DNA of 16,735 nucleotides, taken from an uncultured Actinomycetes bacterium (GTDB lineage Bacteria; Actinomycetota; Actinomycetes; Nanopelagicales; Nanopelagicaceae). The notes below the pieces were generated by a model. That model worked only from the letters and a program-made list of their open reading frames with translations. It was not told the origin of the DNA and did no database searches. A program made the translations under genes and the position numbers. The stretch lies in NCBI GenBank assembly GCA_903820565.1, contig CAIJHZ010000062.1, forward strand, positions 1 to 16,735, in the 5' to 3' direction. This document shows, in pieces, positions 1 through 7,839 of this stretch; the first letter of the stretch is position 1; every line of letters starts with the position of its first letter.

Positions 1-2057
1 GCAGACTCCATAGCAAGGTATGGGTTAACACATGCCGCGCCATATCCAATAAGAAGTGCCACGTGGTGAACTTCTCTCACATCACCAGCTTCAACAACCA
101 AACCAACCTTGGTGCGAGTCTTTTCGCGAATCAAATGGTGATGAACAGCAGATGTCAGAAGTAGCGATGGAATCGGTGCGTTCTCAGCATCGCCATCTCG
201 ATCAGATAAAACAATTATGCGAGCACCATCGTTGATTGCTTGCGAAACTTCGGCCATGATCTCTTTGAGACGATCACGCAGCGAATCTCCCCCGTCTGCA
301 ATACTAAATAAACCACGAACAACATGTGCACTCAAACCTGGGTAGTCATCATCAGCGTTGACGTGAATGATCTTTGCAAGCTCATCATTATCGATTACGG
401 GAAATGCTAATGAAATTTGACGACAACTAATCGGACCTGGATCCAACAAGTTGTGTTCTGGTCCCATAGATGTTCCAAGACTTGTTACGAGCTCTTCCCG
501 AATTGCATCTAATGGTGGGTTAGTAACCTGTGCGAATAGTTGTGAGAAATAATCAAAGATTAAACGTGGCTTGTCAGAAAGTGCCGCAATAGGAGTATCT
601 GTTCCCATCGATCCGAGTGCTTCCATTCCGTTTTTCGCCATCGGTGTTACAAGGATACGGAGATCTTCTTCTGTGTATCCAAATGCGCGTTGGCGACGAA
701 CAACTGAAGAGTGCGGATAAACAATATGCTCACGAGATGGAAGATCACTGAGCTTTACCAACCCAGCATGCAACCAATCTTTATAAGGTGCGGCATTAGC
801 CAGTTCATCTTTTATTTCGCCATCTTCAATAATGCGACCTTGCTCAATATCAACTAAGAACATCTTTCCTGGCTGCAATCGACCCTTGCGCTCAATGTTT
901 TCAGCTGGAATATCAAGTACGCCAACTTCAGATGCAAGAACCACGAGCCCATCTTTAGTCACCCAATATCGCGAAGGACGTAGACCATTTCGATCCAGTA
1001 CCGCTCCAACTTGATGTCCATCAGTAAATGTCACGCATGCTGGACCATCCCAAGGCTCCATCATCGAAGCATGGAATGCGTAGAAATCACGACGATTCTG
1101 CGGCATTGAAGCATGGTTTTCCCAGGCTTCAGGGATCATCATTAAGACAGCATGAGGTAATGATCGTCCGCCCAAGCACAGCAATTCGAGAACTTCATCA
1201 AAAGATGCAGAATCTGAACCAGACATTTCAACAATAGGGAATAAACGCTTGAGGTCACCTGGGATTACATCGCTAGCAAGCAAAGACTCGCGAGCGCGCA
1301 TCCAATTGCGATTTCCCTTAACAGTATTGATTTCACCATTGTGAGCAATAAATCGATATGGGTGCGCAAGTGGCCAGGAAGGAAAAGTATTTGTAGAAAA
1401 ACGTGAGTGGACTAATGCCAAAGGTGAAACTACGCGCTCATCTGATAGTTCTGGAAAAAACTCTTCAAGTTGCCCGGTTGTGAGCATTCCCTTGTATACG
1501 ATGGTTTGCGATGCCAATGATGGGAAGTACAGATCTAGTGCATGTTCGGCACGCTTGCGTAAACAGAACGCAAGGCGATCTAATGAAATGCCAGTCTCGC
1601 CATTTTTGCCAGCGATAAACAATTGTTGAAAATCAGGCATAACAGACAACGCCGTCTTACCTAATGAAGAAGAGTTAATTGGCACTTCTCGCCAACCAAG
1701 AACAACTAAGCCCTCTTGTTCTGCAATTTTTGCGATATCAGCCTTTACATCTGCCCCTTGTGCTACAAATGCAATACCAGTTGCATAGGCATTAGCTGCT
1801 GGGAGTTTGAACGCAACAACTGCTTGGAAATAAGCATCTGGGACACGAATCAATATTCCGGCACCATCACCGCTATCTGGTTCAGCACCAGATGCACCAC
1901 GGTGTTCCATGTTACGAAGAGCTGTTAATGCCTTTGCAACAATGTCATGCGTTGCAACTTTGTTGAGCGTCGCAACCATGGCAACTCCACAAGCATCATG
2001 TTCTTGGGCAGGGTTGTAGAGCCCTTGTGCTTGTGGATAATTGGAAGCAAGTGCCAT
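1..2057 (-). CDS. gltB: Glutamate synthase large subunit, N-terminal part (runs off left edge)
   Basis: GltB transfers the amide nitrogen of glutamine to 2-oxoglutarate, giving two glutamates, in the cytoplasm. About 685 of the usual roughly 1500 residues are present. They cover the class II glutaminase domain and the start of the central domain; the FMN/Fe-S synthase and C-terminal domains lie outside. The glutaminase nucleophile is the Cys in EHDACGVAM, about 23 residues after the chosen start, preceded by a short propeptide as is usual in the family. EHRGASGAEPDSGDGAGIL and the HNGEINT motif follow. I chose the ATG at 2055-2057 because AGGAG lies 8 bases upstream and it gives a propeptide of normal length. 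An in-frame ATG at 2097-2099 would add 14 residues but lacks a well-placed ribosome site. It lies downstream of the metal transporter gene on the same strand and may be cotranscribed or have its own promoter. Confidence 0.96.
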   Translation of the reverse strand, partial: MALASNYPQAQGLYNPAQEHDACGVAMVATLNKVATHDIVAKALTALRNMEHRGASGAEPDSGDGAGILIRVPDAYFQAVVAFKLPAANAYATGIAFVAQGADVKADIAKIAEQEGLVVLGWREVPINSSSLGKTALSVMPDFQQLFIAGKNGETGISLDRLAFCLRKRAEHALDLYFPSLASQTIVYKGMLTTGQLEEFFPELSDERVVSPLALVHSRFSTNTFPSWPLAHPYRFIAHNGEINTVKGNRNWMRARESLLASDVIPGDLKRLFPIVEMSGSDSASFDEVLELLCLGGRSLPHAVLMMIPEAWENHASMPQNRRDFYAFHASMMEPWDGPACVTFTDGHQVGAVLDRNGLRPSRYWVTKDGLVVLASEVGVLDIPAENIERKGRLQPGKMFLVDIEQGRIIEDGEIKDELANAAPYKDWLHAGLVKLSDLPSREHIVYPHSSVVRRQRAFGYTEEDLRILVTPMAKNGMEALGSMGTDTPIAALSDKPRLIFDYFSQLFAQVTNPPLDAIREELVTSLGTSMGPEHNLLDPGPISCRQISLAFPVIDNDELAKIIHVNADDDYPGLSAHVVRGLFSIADGGDSLRDRLKEIMAEVSQAINDGARIIVLSDRDGDAENAPIPSLLLTSAVHHHLIREKTRTKVGLVVEAGDVREVHHVALLIGYGAACVNPYLAMES

Positions 2058-2065
2058 GCGCGGTG

Positions 2066-2070
2066 CTCCT
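2066..2070 (-). promoter_or_regulatory. Ribosome binding site favouring the inner gltB start
   Basis: AGGAG on the minus strand lies 8 bases before the ATG at 2055-2057. The upstream in-frame ATG at 2097-2099 has only AAGG directly touching it, which is too close to work as a Shine-Dalgarno site. This is the reason for preferring the shorter GltB. Confidence 0.55.
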
Positions 2071-2172
2071 ACGGGATGATCCTTCGTGAATAGGGACATC
2101 CTTGGCCCGGGTCGTTCTTAGTGCGAAAGCGTAGCAACAAGCAGGTAAAAGGGAAGCCTCGGAATTGGCTAT

Positions 2173-2880
2173 TTAGATACCAGAGATATTGGCAATTTGT
2201 CCGATTGCAGCAGTGATGGCCATACCCAAGCAGCCACCGATCAACACTCGAACCGTTGGAGCCAATACCTTTGACCCAGAGGTTCGAGCGCTAATAATTC
2301 CGGTCAGGATTAAGCCACCTAATGTGAAGATAACAATGCTCCATGCCTTAGCCCCAAGGCTTGGAGCAAACGCTCCTAGAAATGGAATCAAGCCCCCAGC
2401 TGTAAATGAAATCGCTGATGCAATCGCCGCCTGCACTGGTCTGGCCTTTGTATGAGGATGTTGTCCAAGTTCATCACGTAGGTGAGCTTCCAGCGGATCT
2501 TTGCGATGCATTTCAAGTGCAACCTGTAGCGCTAATTCAGGAGTTAAGCCACGATTAATGTAAATGTGTTGCAGCTCTTGTAGTTCACCATCTGGATCTA
2601 CCGCAAGATGTTCTATTTCTAATAAACGATCTGATTCTTCAACATCGTTTTGGGAGCGCACTGAAACGTACTCACCAACCGCCATAGACATAGCGCCCGC
2701 AGTAATGCCTGCGATACCAGCGGTAACAAGAAAATCATTTTTTCCAGCCGCTGCGACACCAATCATCAACGATGCGGTCGACACCAGTCCATCGTTTGCA
2801 CCAAGGACTGCCGCACGTAACCAGCCTGCTCGATGTGTTCTGTGCTGCAGGTTGCGCTTATGAACCTCTTCCAGTGCCAT
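2173..2880 (-). CDS. VIT1/CCC1-family divalent metal (Fe2+/Mn2+) transporter
   Basis: This 235-residue membrane protein belongs to the VIT1/CCC1 family, whose characterised members move Fe2+ or Mn2+ out of the cytosol by proton exchange. The family signature is clear: residues 22-33 (RAAVLGANDGLV) open the first membrane segment, and residues 58-77 carry GAMSMAVGEYVSVRSQ. A charged cytoplasmic stretch follows (about 78-150, with EEVxE-like and ELxEL-type acidic residues), which in the family holds the metal-binding helices. Three more hydrophobic segments complete the C-terminal half. Length is normal. The ATG has AGG 8 bases upstream, and the gene starts 20 bases after the lgt stop, so it is probably the last or next-to-last gene of the long transcript. 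The transported metal cannot be told from sequence. Confidence 0.9.
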   Translation of the reverse strand: MALEEVHKRNLQHRTHRAGWLRAAVLGANDGLVSTASLMIGVAAAGKNDFLVTAGIAGITAGAMSMAVGEYVSVRSQNDVEESDRLLEIEHLAVDPDGELQELQHIYINRGLTPELALQVALEMHRKDPLEAHLRDELGQHPHTKARPVQAAIASAISFTAGGLIPFLGAFAPSLGAKAWSIVIFTLGGLILTGIISARTSGSKVLAPTVRVLIGGCLGMAITAAIGQIANISGI

Positions 2881-2900
2881 TCGGTCAGCCTACCTGAAAA

Positions 2901-3707
2901 CTATGAATTCTTTCTTGAGCCACGATGGAAGAAGGTGATAGCAGCTCCCAATCCCATCATCATGCTCACCCAAACATTCACCCGCAATCCGGCGATGGTA
3001 TTTGCCGAATCAATCCGGATGAGTTCGATAAAAAATCGAGCACAACAGTAAGCAGCTACATAGGCCGCAAAAACCTGCCCAGATCTGAGTGATTTCCCAA
3101 ATTTCATCAGGAGCGTTGCAACAAGAACGCACCAGATTGCCTCATACAAAAATGTCGGATGAAACGATTCAAATTCGCTATATCCGATTGGGCGAAATCT
3201 GGATGGAACATCAAGTGCCCACCATGTATCCAAAGGGCGGCCAAATAGTTCGCCATTGAACCAATTACCAAAGCGACCAATTGCCTGGGCAAACAAAATT
3301 CCAGGTGCTAACGCATCTAGAAAAATCGAAAACGATGGTAAATCAATACTTCTTCGCATTGATCTGTATCGAACATACGCACCCAGGGCACCTAAAGAAA
3401 TGGCTCCCCAAATCCCTAAACCGCCTTGCCAAATTTTTAGTGCATCGATTGGACTGCCGTGCGCACCAAAATAAGCTGAAGGTGAAGAAATCACATGATA
3501 AATACGTCCACCAATTACACCAGCCGGAACTGCTGCAATGGCAACCTCCGATACAACTCCTTCACCAAATGGAGTTGCCGCCCGAAATCTTCTATCGCCT
3601 AACCAAATTGCGACAGCAACGCCGACAATAATGCAGAGTGCATAGAAATGAATTGTTAAAGGCCCAATTTCCAACGCCAATTTACTTGGCGTTGGAAAGG
3701 CAACCAT
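2901..3707 (-). CDS. lgt: Prolipoprotein diacylglyceryl transferase
   Basis: Lgt transfers diacylglyceryl from phosphatidylglycerol to the lipobox cysteine of exported prolipoproteins; it is an integral membrane enzyme. The 268-residue protein shows the family blocks in order: IHFYALCIIVG (19-29), GGRIYHVI (66-73), the WQGGLGIWG turn (93-101), and the signature GRFGNWFNGELFGRP (144-158) with the conserved Arg, Asn and Glu. HPTFLYE follows, and near the C terminus FFIELIRID. Hydrophobic segments fit a seven-helix protein of usual size. The ATG at 3705-3707 is preferred; the codon before it is TTG, a possible start one residue longer. It begins 6 bases after the stop of the DsbA-like gene. lgt just downstream of trpA is also the arrangement in M. 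tuberculosis; here two extra genes separate them. Confidence 0.96.
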   Translation of the reverse strand: MVAFPTPSKLALEIGPLTIHFYALCIIVGVAVAIWLGDRRFRAATPFGEGVVSEVAIAAVPAGVIGGRIYHVISSPSAYFGAHGSPIDALKIWQGGLGIWGAISLGALGAYVRYRSMRRSIDLPSFSIFLDALAPGILFAQAIGRFGNWFNGELFGRPLDTWWALDVPSRFRPIGYSEFESFHPTFLYEAIWCVLVATLLMKFGKSLRSGQVFAAYVAAYCCARFFIELIRIDSANTIAGLRVNVWVSMMMGLGAAITFFHRGSRKNS

Positions 3708-3713
3708 CAAAGT

Positions 3714-4421
3714 TTAGCCAGCCTCTACAGCTGTACTAAATTCCCCGACATCAAATGAATTGCTAGTACGTTCCCAAAGCTTGCCGTTGATAAAGATTGT
3801 CGGAGTTCCCTGAACGCCAAACTTTGACATTGATTCATAATTTGCCTTAACGAGATCAATCTTTGATTCCTTGGTAACGCAATCCTCAAACTTCTTTGAC
3901 TTCAGACCGATTTTTTTGCCGATGGAAATTAACTTGTCATTGCTCCAGAAACCAGAGTTCTCTAGCGGAGATTGAACCACGTACAAAGCATGGTGAAAAT
4001 CAAGATATTGCCCTTCATCTGCTGCACAGAAAGAGGCATTCGCCGCACGGACAGATTCATCACCCAAGAATGAAAGGACATGGAATCGAACCGTTGCCTT
4101 CTTTTCACGGATCAGCGAATCTACATAACCACCGATCGCATCCTCAAAGTTTTTGCACACAGGACACTGTGGGTCTTCCCAAATATCTATGACCTTGGTC
4201 ATTCCAGGATTTAAAACAATTGCCGAGCCATTCTTAACATCGATTGACGAAGAAATAGCTGGCTGCAATTTTGTTCCATCTAATGCAGCGATTGACGCAT
4301 TTTCCTTACTACTTTGGCTCACCATTGAAAAAACCACACCTGTTACAACCACTAGCGAAACCATCGCAATAACAATCCAGCGAGTTATGTTGTCACCGCT
4401 TTTTGCTTGTTGCTTTGCCAT
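3714..4421 (-). CDS. Membrane-anchored DsbA-like thiol:disulfide oxidoreductase
   Basis: This is a 235-residue thioredoxin-fold protein of the DsbA / Thioredoxin_4 type, expected outside the cytoplasmic membrane. A positively charged N terminus is followed by one hydrophobic segment (about 15-35) that serves as an uncleaved anchor or signal peptide; there is no lipobox Cys. The redox motif is CPVC (C86-x-x-C89) in EDPQCPVCKNFE, and the cis-proline loop is GTPT (205-208) followed by IFINGK, both typical of active enzymes. The inserted helical domain between them holds a second cysteine pair (C132, C181) that could form a structural disulfide. It begins 2 bases after the MauE-like gene stop, with a strong AAGGAG. 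The likely role is forming or shuffling disulfides in secreted proteins; the direction of the reaction is inference. Confidence 0.9.
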   Translation of the reverse strand: MAKQQAKSGDNITRWIVIAMVSLVVVTGVVFSMVSQSSKENASIAALDGTKLQPAISSSIDVKNGSAIVLNPGMTKVIDIWEDPQCPVCKNFEDAIGGYVDSLIREKKATVRFHVLSFLGDESVRAANASFCAADEGQYLDFHHALYVVQSPLENSGFWSNDKLISIGKKIGLKSKKFEDCVTKESKIDLVKANYESMSKFGVQGTPTIFINGKLWERTSNSFDVGEFSTAVEAG

Positions 4422-4423
4422 TC

Positions 4424-4918
4424 TTACTCCTTAGTTGAAGGTGCTGCTTTTTCGATGGATAACTTTCCGTAGGGGAAAAAGTACAGATAAAGAGCTGCCA
4501 GAGCCAAACCTAAATCGCGCATTATTTCTATGAAATAGGTCCTATGTACCTGCGCCGCCAAAGAAGGGTCTATTTCCCCGCCTCCCCCAAAGCATCCACA
4601 GTCAATTAACAGGCCGCGAGCCCATGCAGAGGCGATCGCTGCTGTGAAGACGACCATAATAAATCCGCCTATAAGTGCCGCTGGGCGAATCAAGATTCCG
4701 ACAATTAAAAGTACAGCTAAAGCAACCTCTAGCCATGGCAACGCGTAACCAAAAAGATGAGCCACATTTGTCGGTAATAATTTATACGCTGCCACTGCAT
4801 TTGCTGAATCCGTTGGCTTGGTAACTTTTAAACCTCCAGCAACAAGCAGAACTCCACCAAGCAGTAAACGCGCAAGCAAGGTTACATATGGTTGATAACG
4901 CGTATTCATTTCTCTCAT
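4424..4918 (-). CDS. MauE/DoxX-family membrane protein with CxC motif
   Basis: This 164-residue protein has four hydrophobic segments (about 10-30, 55-76, 80-101, 128-148) and fits the MauE/DoxX family. The conserved block is IDCGCFGGGG (105-114), with C107-x-C109 at the end of the third segment, followed by a loop and a RDLGLALAALYLYF helix. In methylamine dehydrogenase clusters MauE works with the thioredoxin-like MauD on disulfides of the enzyme's small subunit; no such enzyme is seen here. The direct downstream neighbour is a DsbA-like protein, so it may be that protein's redox partner, in the way DsbB serves DsbA. That role is inference. Its ATG overlaps the trpA stop (ATGA); an alternative ATG three codons later (4907-4909) is possible. 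Confidence 0.83.
   Translation of the reverse strand: MREMNTRYQPYVTLLARLLLGGVLLVAGGLKVTKPTDSANAVAAYKLLPTNVAHLFGYALPWLEVALAVLLIVGILIRPAALIGGFIMVVFTAAIASAWARGLLIDCGCFGGGGEIDPSLAAQVHRTYFIEIMRDLGLALAALYLYFFPYGKLSIEKAAPSTKE
4427..4432 (-). promoter_or_regulatory. Strong ribosome binding site for the DsbA-like gene
   Basis: AAGGAG overlaps the last codons of the MauE-like gene and sits 5 bases before the ATG at 4419-4421. It is one of the best Shine-Dalgarno matches in the window and suggests the DsbA-like protein is translated efficiently on its own, not only by coupling. Confidence 0.7.
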
Positions 4919-5715
4919 CGTCCCTCTCGCACTCCAAGTGCTAACTCTTTAGCCAGATTTGAAATTGCATCTAATCCTGCTTGTTCTGAAGGTGCATCAA
5001 GTAATAATTTGATAAAAGCTGAACCAACAATCACGCCGTCGGCATAAGCTGCTAATGACTTTGCTTGTTCACGAGTGGAAACGCCAAGACCAACTGAAAT
5101 TGGCAAGTCAGTCACAGTCCGAACGCGCGCAACCAGTTCACTCGCACTTGAAGCAACTGTACTTCTGGTTCCGGTAACGCCCATCATGCTTGCGGCATAA
5201 ACAAATCCACCTGTTTTTGCAGTCACTCCTTTTAGGCGCTCATCCTTCGTGCTTGGTGCGACAACATAAATAGGATTAATTCCACTTTTCTTGGTTGCTG
5301 CAATCCACTCATCTGACTCTTCGATTGTTAAGTCAGGAGTAATTACTCCTGATCCACCATTATCTGCAATCGATTGCGCGAATTTTTCGACTCCATACCG
5401 TGCAATTGGATTCCAATAGGTCATTACAACAGCCGCAACTCCGGTATCTGATGCAACCTTGAGCGCAGCAAAGACATCGGCAGCTTGTGTGCCACCTTTC
5501 AAAGATATGTCGGCCGCTTCTTGAATTACTGGACCATCCATCACTGGATCGCTATACGGGAAACCAATTTCAATGGCATCGACTCCAGCGTCGGCGAGCA
5601 CTTTAATTGCTTTGGCGCACCCATCCTGCGAAGGAAAGCCAGCAGGAATGTAAGCAATTAATGCCGCGCGATTTTCCGCGCGAACCTTTGCCATCACTGC
5701 ATCTAATTGGGTCAT
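4915..5715 (-). CDS. trpA: Tryptophan synthase alpha chain
   Basis: TrpA cleaves indole-3-glycerol phosphate to indole and glyceraldehyde 3-phosphate, passing indole to TrpB inside the alpha2-beta2 complex. At 266 residues it has normal TIM-barrel length. The active-site acids stand at the classical positions: E49 in IEIGFPYSDP and D60 in VMDGP. AYIPAGFPS (21-29) and the phosphate-binding end VGLGVST and GVIVGSAFIK are present. The ATG shares one base with the trpB stop (TAATG) and has no Shine-Dalgarno site in front of it, so translation is probably coupled to trpB. The stop overlaps the MauE-like gene by 4 bases. Confidence 0.98.
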   Translation of the reverse strand: MTQLDAVMAKVRAENRAALIAYIPAGFPSQDGCAKAIKVLADAGVDAIEIGFPYSDPVMDGPVIQEAADISLKGGTQAADVFAALKVASDTGVAAVVMTYWNPIARYGVEKFAQSIADNGGSGVITPDLTIEESDEWIAATKKSGINPIYVVAPSTKDERLKGVTAKTGGFVYAASMMGVTGTRSTVASSASELVARVRTVTDLPISVGLGVSTREQAKSLAAYADGVIVGSAFIKLLLDAPSEQAGLDAISNLAKELALGVREGR

Positions 5716-6896
5716 TACAAAGGTATTCCAAAGTATTCAGCAGCGGTCTGCACATCTTTATCACCACGGCCAGACAAATTAATCAACAGATTGGCATGTG
5801 GCCCTAGTTCTTTGCCGATATCCAACGCGCCAGCAAGTGCATGTGCTGTTTCTATCGCAGGAATAATTCCCTCAGTTTTACAGAGAAGTTCAAAGGCGGC
5901 CATTGCCGCATCATCATTGATCGCGCGGTATTCGGCACGACCAATGTCATGAAGATATGCGTGCTCGGGTCCAACGCCTGGGTAATCAAGACCTGCAGAA
6001 ATCGAATGCGACTCAACTGTCTGACCATTCTTATCCTGCAAAACGTACGAACGTGTTCCGTGCAAGACACCAGGTGATCCACCAGTGATCGTTGCAGCGT
6101 GGCGCCCAGTTTCAACGCCATCTCCACCGGCTTCTAAACCGATTAGTCGAACATCTGCATCAGGAATGAATGCATTAAAAATTCCAATTGCATTTGATCC
6201 CCCGCCAACACACGCAAGGACTGCGTCAGGCAGTTTTCCAGTTAGTGCAAGCATTTGTTCGCGTGCTTCATCGCCAATTATTTTGTGAAAGTCACGAACC
6301 ATCGTTGGAAAAGGATGTGGTCCTGCCACAGTACCTAGCATGTAGTGAGTGTCTGCAACATTAGTCACCCAATCACGCATGGCTTCGTTTATTGCGTCTT
6401 TTAATGTTTTAGATCCAGATGTAACTGGAACGACTTGTGCACCAAGCAGCTTCATTCGTGCAACATTTAGTGCCTGGCGTCGGGTGTCTTCTTCTCCCAT
6501 GTAGACAACGCAATCAAGTCCCATTAACGCTGCCGCTGTTGCGGATGCAACTCCATGTTGACCTGCGCCGGTTTCGGCGATGATCCGCTTTTTACCCATG
6601 CGCTTTGTTAATAGTGCTTGGCCTAAAACATTATTAATCTTGTGGCTTCCCGTGTGATTGAGATCTTCGCGCTTCAAAAAGATTCGAGCCCCACCTGCGT
6701 GCTCGGCAAATCTCTTTGCTTCAGTGATGATGCTTGGGCGACCGGTGTAGGTGCGATGAAGTTCTGCGAGTTCGGCGATAAATGCTGGATCTTTTTGCGC
6801 CGCATAATGTGCAGCCTCTAACTCCTCCAGCGCGCCAATGAGAGCTTCTGGGACAAAACGGCCACCGTACTCTCCGAAGTGGCCTTCAGTAATCAT
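5715..6896 (-). CDS. trpB: Tryptophan synthase beta chain
   Basis: TrpB condenses indole with L-serine to give tryptophan, using PLP. The 393-residue protein carries the PLP lysine K86 in NHTGSHKINN (80-89), the catalytic E108 in ETGAGQHG (108-115), and the phosphate-binding GGGSN (231-235), all at the spacing of the well-known TrpB1 enzymes. The N terminus GHFGEYGGRFVPEAL is the usual one for TrpB1, so this is the complex-forming form and not TrpB2. The start overlaps the trpC stop by one base (TAATG), with TAGG 8 bases upstream. Confidence 0.98.
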   Translation of the reverse strand: MITEGHFGEYGGRFVPEALIGALEELEAAHYAAQKDPAFIAELAELHRTYTGRPSIITEAKRFAEHAGGARIFLKREDLNHTGSHKINNVLGQALLTKRMGKKRIIAETGAGQHGVASATAAALMGLDCVVYMGEEDTRRQALNVARMKLLGAQVVPVTSGSKTLKDAINEAMRDWVTNVADTHYMLGTVAGPHPFPTMVRDFHKIIGDEAREQMLALTGKLPDAVLACVGGGSNAIGIFNAFIPDADVRLIGLEAGGDGVETGRHAATITGGSPGVLHGTRSYVLQDKNGQTVESHSISAGLDYPGVGPEHAYLHDIGRAEYRAINDDAAMAAFELLCKTEGIIPAIETAHALAGALDIGKELGPHANLLINLSGRGDKDVQTAAEYFGIPL

Positions 6897-7672
6897 TAAG
6901 CAAGCCTACCGAGCAACTGGGCCATCGCAACATTTGGATTTCCTGAGCGGACTAAAGCCTCACCGACCAGAATTGCAGTAGCCCCATGATCATGGGCGAA
7001 CTCGACATCGGAACGTGTAGCGATTCCTGATTCAGCAACACGGGCAATATTGCTTGGGATTTGTGGAATCAGCTCGGCAAATGCTTGTGCATCAACATTT
7101 AGTGTTTTCAAATTGCGAGAATTAACGCCAATAATTTCAGGTGATATTTCAAGAGCACTTTCTAGTTCGCTCGGAGTGTGGACTTCAATCAACGCTCTCA
7201 TGCCAAGCTCTTTGGATAAATGAAAATAGTCATCTAATTGATTCTTGCTAAGAGCGGCAACAATCAACAAAATTACATCTGCACCATGTGCCCTTGCTTC
7301 ATAGAACTGATACTCATCAACCATAAAATCTTTTCTCAAAATTGGTAATTCGACAGCTTTGCGTACTGCATCAAGATCTGCCAATGTCCCGCCAAATCGA
7401 CGCTGTTCGGTCAACACGCTAATTACCGCAGCCCCTGCTTCTGCATAACTTGCTGCAAGACCGGCAGGATCTGCAATTGGAGCAAGTTCTCCTTTGCTGG
7501 GAGAAGATCTTTTTACCTCTGCAATAACCGAAATATCCTCCGTCAATAAGGCCGTTAAGCAATCTCGAACCGACGGGGCAACCTCAAGTGCTTCCAATAT
7601 TTGCGACATTGGTAAACGTCTAGTCGCTAAATCCTCGCGCACGCCTTCGATGATTGAATCTAAGACGCTCAC
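6896..7672 (-). CDS. trpC: Indole-3-glycerol-phosphate synthase
   Basis: TrpC closes the indole ring of carboxyphenylamino-deoxyribulose phosphate with loss of CO2, making indole-3-glycerol phosphate for TrpA. The 258-residue single-domain protein has E52 and K54 in VIAEVKRSSPSKG (49-61), the catalytic lysine in LPILRKDFMVDEYQ, then IGVNSRNLKTL and RVAESGI near the phosphate site. No TrpF domain is fused to it. The start codon is GTG at 7670-7672 and overlaps the stop of the small membrane-protein gene by 4 bases (GTGA), so translation is likely coupled. Confidence 0.98.
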   Translation of the reverse strand: MSVLDSIIEGVREDLATRRLPMSQILEALEVAPSVRDCLTALLTEDISVIAEVKRSSPSKGELAPIADPAGLAASYAEAGAAVISVLTEQRRFGGTLADLDAVRKAVELPILRKDFMVDEYQFYEARAHGADVILLIVAALSKNQLDDYFHLSKELGMRALIEVHTPSELESALEISPEIIGVNSRNLKTLNVDAQAFAELIPQIPSNIARVAESGIATRSDVEFAHDHGATAILVGEALVRSGNPNVAMAQLLGRLA

Positions 7673-7839
7673 AGCTTTTGGTCCTCAGTTGGGTCTATTC
7701 CTTTATCAAGTGCTGACCAAGAATTTAGTTGGCGCGGAGTACGTTCATACCGAGAGGATATTGTGAACTTTCGTGCCACTAATAAAACAATTGCCATAAC
7801 ACACACTGCAGCAACGCCGATGGGCAAAAGATCACTCAT
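7669..7839 (-). CDS. Small single-pass membrane protein, possible reduced Trp-operon membrane protein
   Basis: A 56-residue protein lies between trpE and trpC, the place held by the roughly 200-residue 'Trp biosynthesis associated membrane protein' (TIGR02234/Trp_oprn_chp; Rv1610 in M. tuberculosis). It has one hydrophobic segment (about 5-22), a basic stretch, and a C-terminal tail with W41-x-A-L-D45-x-G-x-D49-P-T. As I remember it, that tail resembles the end of the larger family, which would make this a stripped-down relative; I cannot check this here. I chose the ATG at 7837-7839 because it overlaps the trpE stop as ATGAGTGA and its stop overlaps the trpC GTG, a clean coupled arrangement. 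An ATG nine codons earlier (7866) would overlap trpE by 35 bases. The function is unknown in the family and here. Confidence 0.72.
   Translation of the reverse strand: MSDLLPIGVAAVCVMAIVLLVARKFTISSRYERTPRQLNSWSALDKGIDPTEDQKL

Noticed and set aside
2128..2136. Possible extended -10 (TGC-TACGCT) upstream of gltB on the minus strand
   Set aside because: There is no convincing -35 at the right distance and a single short match is expected by chance; gltB could equally be read from the upstream genes.
3281..3631. 116-codon open frame on the plus strand
   Set aside because: It is antisense to lgt, whose catalytic motifs are intact; the translated product shows no recognisable domain.
5718..5738. 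Near-perfect tandem repeat (CAAAGGTATTC / CAAAGTATTC) just before trpA
   Set aside because: It falls in the last codons of trpB, coding the family-typical EYFGIP end, so protein constraint and chance explain it; there is no sign of a regulatory role.
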